A DNA stretch of 7,212 nt, taken from positions 1 to 7,212 of the forward strand of contig JAVVEE010000095.1 in the NCBI GenBank assembly GCA_032251315.1, given 5' to 3'. Made by a program: the position numbers and the translations under genes. Source of the stretch: LH-M37 sp032251315 (GTDB lineage Bacteria; Pseudomonadota; Gammaproteobacteria; SZUA-229). The notes below the pieces were generated by a model that ran no database searches, had not been told where the DNA came from, and was given only the letters and a program-made list of their open reading frames with translations. This document shows positions 5,297 to 7,212 of this stretch, in pieces. Within the stretch, counting starts at the first letter, position 1. Each line of letters starts with the position of its first letter.

Positions 5297-6865
5297 ATGC
5301 AAGATATTCATTCTGACCGCATCTTAATCATCGACTTTGGCTCACAGTACACCCAGCTCATCGCCCGCCGCGTACGCGAGGCCGGGGTTTATTGTGAGGT
5401 TCACCACACCGGCATTGATGATCAGCAGGTTCGCGATTTCAAACCTAGCGGTATCATTCTTTCCGGCGGCCCGGAGTCGGTGACCGCTGCGGGTACACTA
5501 GTGGCTCCCGATGTGGTGTTTAATCTGGGCGTACCGGTGCTGGGTATCTGTTACGGCATGCAGACCATGGCGGCGCAGCTGGGCGGAAAAGTCGCGGCAT
5601 CCGAACACCGGGAGTATGGTTTTGCCCAGGTGCGCGCCCACGGCCATAGCCGCCTGCTCAAGGATATTGAAGACCATGTCGACGAACAGGGCCGCGCCTA
5701 TCTGGATGTCTGGATGTCGCACGGCGACAGGGTTGAGGTGCTGCCGGAAGGTTTCGTCAGTATAGCGAGTACCGATAACGCGCCGCTAGCCGGCATGGCC
5801 GATGAAAAACGCGGCTTCTACGGCGTGCAATTTCATCCCGAGGTGACTCACACCAAACAGGGTCAGCGCATCATCGAACGTTTTGTGCATGACCTCTGTG
5901 GCTGCGCCGCCCTGTGGACATCGGGCAATATTATTGAAGACAACATCCAGCGCATTCGAGAACAGGTAGGTAGCGATGAAGTTGTACTGGGCCTGTCAGG
6001 CGGCGTGGATTCATCCGTAGTGGCGGCGCTGTTGCATCAGGCGATAGGCGACCAGCTCACCTGTGTGTTTGTCGACAACGGCCTGCTACGTCATATGGAA
6101 GGCGATACAGTGATGGCGGTGTTTGCACGGAACATGGGCGTTAAAGTTATTCGCATCGATGCGGAGCAGCGTTTTCTCGACGAGCTGAAAGGCGTGAGTG
6201 ATCCTGAACTGAAACGTAAAGTCATCGGTCGCGTTTTTGTGGAGATTTTCGAAGAACAGGCCCTGAAACTAACCAATGCTAATTGGCTGGCGCAGGGCAC
6301 GATTTACCCTGACGTGATTGAATCGGCGGGCAGCAAAAACTCGCATCTGATCAAGTCGCATCATAATGTCGGTGGCCTGCCCGAAGATATGCGCATGAAG
6401 CTGGTGGAGCCTTTGCGCGAACTGTTTAAAGACGAAGTGCGCAAGATCGGTGTTGAGCTGGGGCTGCCTTCGGAAATGGTCTATCGCCATCCGTTTCCCG
6501 GCCCGGGTCTGGGAGTGCGTATCCTCGGTGAAGTTAAAAAGGAGTACGCCGACCTGCTGCGCCTGGCCGATCACATCTTTATCGAAGAGCTGTACAAGAA
6601 TGACCTGTACGACAAAGTGAGCCAGGCGTTCACCGTTTTTCTGCCGGTCAAGTCGGTCGGCGTCATGGGCGACGGTCGCCGTTATGATTATGTGGTGGCC
6701 TTGCGCGCTGTAGAAACCATCGACTTTATGACCGCTCGCTGGGCGCACCTGCCCTATGATTTTCTGGGCCACGTCTCCACGCGCATCATCAACGAAGTGG
6801 ACGGCATCTCACGCGTGACCTACGACATCTCCGGTAAGCCGCCGGCGACCATTGAGTGGGAATAA
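5297..6865 (+). CDS. guaA: GMP synthase (glutamine-hydrolysing)
   Basis: Converts XMP to GMP using ATP and ammonia released from glutamine; a cytoplasmic homodimer in the family. The 522 residues compare with 525 in E. coli. The class I glutamine amidotransferase domain (about 9-200) has GICYG with the nucleophile Cys85 and FHPEVTH with His180 and Glu182, completing the triad. The ATP pyrophosphatase domain follows with the P-loop SGGVDSS (234-240) and LAQGTIYPDVIES (331-343). The C-terminal dimerisation and XMP-binding domain contains PFPGPGLGVRILGEV (399-413) and ends in the typical KPPATIEWE. The ATG at 5297 gives an N-terminus that aligns with the family (IHSDRILIIDFGSQYTQL, 4-21). No Shine-Dalgarno sequence is visible in the A/T-rich 36 bases before it, which is unusual beside guaB. 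It forms a pathway pair with guaB, separated by the hairpin repeat. Confidence 0.98.
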   Translation: MQDIHSDRILIIDFGSQYTQLIARRVREAGVYCEVHHTGIDDQQVRDFKPSGIILSGGPESVTAAGTLVAPDVVFNLGVPVLGICYGMQTMAAQLGGKVAASEHREYGFAQVRAHGHSRLLKDIEDHVDEQGRAYLDVWMSHGDRVEVLPEGFVSIASTDNAPLAGMADEKRGFYGVQFHPEVTHTKQGQRIIERFVHDLCGCAALWTSGNIIEDNIQRIREQVGSDEVVLGLSGGVDSSVVAALLHQAIGDQLTCVFVDNGLLRHMEGDTVMAVFARNMGVKVIRIDAEQRFLDELKGVSDPELKRKVIGRVFVEIFEEQALKLTNANWLAQGTIYPDVIESAGSKNSHLIKSHHNVGGLPEDMRMKLVEPLRELFKDEVRKIGVELGLPSEMVYRHPFPGPGLGVRILGEVKKEYADLLRLADHIFIEELYKNDLYDKVSQAFTVFLPVKSVGVMGDGRRYDYVVALRAVETIDFMTARWAHLPYDFLGHVSTRIINEVDGISRVTYDISGKPPATIEWE

Positions 6866-6902
6866 TTTTAAGTAAAGCTTAAATGCTTTGATTTGATCCA
6901 TA

Positions 6903-7016
6903 GATGAACACGGATAAAAACAAAGGCTTTATCCGCGAAGGACGCGAAAAAAACCAAAAGAAGTATTAGTAGTTACCGAAGTAAGCTCTGATTTTTTGTC
7001 TTTACTCGCGTTCATC
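6903..7016. repeat. Inverted repeat pair built on GATGAAC
   Basis: The left arm GATGAACACGGATAAA (6903-6918) and the right arm TTTACTCGCGTTCATC (7001-7016) are inverted copies matching at 13 of 16 positions; all three differences are A/G transitions when compared on one strand. The word GATGAACACGGAT resembles, from memory, a common intergenic repeat word of many bacteria. The arms are 82 bases apart. Confidence 0.6.
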
Positions 7017-7094
7017 GGCGAATAAATAAGTGCCAGGTTCGTGCAAAAGGTGAGGAGTTAACAGCTTAAAAGGTTTTTTCGCGTTCTTCGCGGA
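6932..7094. repeat. Long inverted repeat pair with CGCGAAG core
   Basis: The left arm (6932-6955, 24 bases) and right arm (7072-7094, 23 bases) are inverted copies that differ by one A/G transition and one base in the A tract. The core on the left is TCCGCGAAGGACGCG. The arms are 116 bases apart and interleave with the GATGAAC pair. A third, weaker copy of the core, CGCGTTCATCGGCGA (7007-7021), matches the right-arm core (7080-7094) at 12 of 15 positions in the same orientation. Confidence 0.75.
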
Positions 7095-7111
7095 CTAAGT
7101 TGCACTTATTT
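7024..7111. repeat. Perfect 10-base inverted repeat AAATAAGTGC
   Basis: AAATAAGTGC (7024-7033) is inverted exactly at 7102-7111 as GCACTTATTT, 68 bases apart. It encloses the right arm of the CGCGAAG repeat. Ten bases could occur by chance in A/T-rich DNA, but its place directly beside other repeat arms suggests that it belongs to the same unit. Confidence 0.4.
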
Positions 7112-7133
7112 GAAAATGATCAGGTAAGAAAAA

Positions 7134-7206
7134 AGCTTAAAAAGTAAGCTGGGGTCATTGCTTGACTTTGCACTGGTTCGCAGCTTTTCGTTGTAACGAC
7201 GAAAGC
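7134..7206. other. Two small hairpins flanking a GGGGTCA word at the right edge
   Basis: AGCTTA (7134-7139) and TAAGCT (7145-7150) form a six-base stem with loop AAAAG. GGGGTCATTGCTTGACTTTG starts at 7151. A second stem is formed by 7183-7193 with 7197-7206 around the loop TAA, ten pairs including one wobble and one bulged T. Hairpins beside a conserved-looking word can mark the edge of an IS200-like or REP-associated element, but no transposase is inside the window. This is a weak call. Confidence 0.2.
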
Positions 7207-7212
7207 CGTCCG

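Larger units (their letters stand above)
6866..7212. other. Gene-free region downstream of guaA, rich in degenerate repeats
   Basis: I see no gene, tRNA or convincing terminator in these 347 bases. It is A/T-rich with GC-rich islands, unlike the coding DNA beside it. It holds three pairs of inverted repeats, three copies of the octamer AGCTTAAA (6876, 7063, 7134), and a small hairpin near the right edge. On the minus strand a frame is open from the window edge to a TGA at 7122-7120, about 30 codons, too short to call. The region looks like an accumulation of intergenic repeat units rather than a decayed gene. Confidence 0.75.

Noticed and set aside
6868..6888. A/T-rich stem right after guaA as its terminator
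   Set aside because: The stems are five or six mostly A-T pairs and no T run follows, so termination by this structure is not credible.
6866..7212. CRISPR array
   Set aside because: The repeats are degenerate, inverted and irregularly spaced, with no constant spacer length.

Overview
This window is an ordinary housekeeping stretch of a gammaproteobacterial chromosome. The proteins are close in length and motif content to their Escherichia coli counterparts, and two neighbourhoods known from enteric bacteria are kept: dksA followed by gluQ, and xseA divergent from guaBA. A different adjacent gene (acs after gluQ), moderate-to-high GC and DksA/GuaB residue choices argue against a close enteric relative. 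I would say a non-enteric gammaproteobacterium and cannot place it to order. I found no phage genes, CRISPR array, tRNA or rRNA.

Layout. On the minus strand, reading right to left, come xseA (exonuclease VII large subunit, 3524-2163), dksA (2066-1632), gluQ (1551-649) and the first 191 codons of acs (574 to the window edge). A strong intrinsic terminator sits between dksA and gluQ. On the plus strand, diverging from xseA across about 175 bases, is guaB (3700-5157) followed by guaA (5297-6865). guaB has a good sigma-70-type promoter (TTTACG, 17 bases, TATAAT). The last 347 bases (6866-7212) hold no recognisable gene but are full of degenerate inverted repeats.

How the genes work together. GuaB (IMP to XMP) and GuaA (XMP to GMP) form the two-step branch to guanine nucleotides. 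GTP is the precursor of ppGpp, and DksA is the RNA polymerase cofactor that works with ppGpp, so the window joins guanine supply and one arm of the stringent response. GluQ glutamylates the queuosine base of tRNA-Asp; its expression here probably depends on read-through of the dksA terminator. XseA is one of two subunits of a DNA repair nuclease; its partner gene xseB is not in the window. Acs activates acetate.

The least ordinary parts are the non-coding ones: a roughly 96-base, two-segment imperfect hairpin repeat between guaB and guaA, a second and interleaved set of repeats downstream of guaA, a perfect 12-base palindrome over the probable dksA -35 element, and the absence of a visible Shine-Dalgarno sequence for guaA. 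I see no convincing new biological system.
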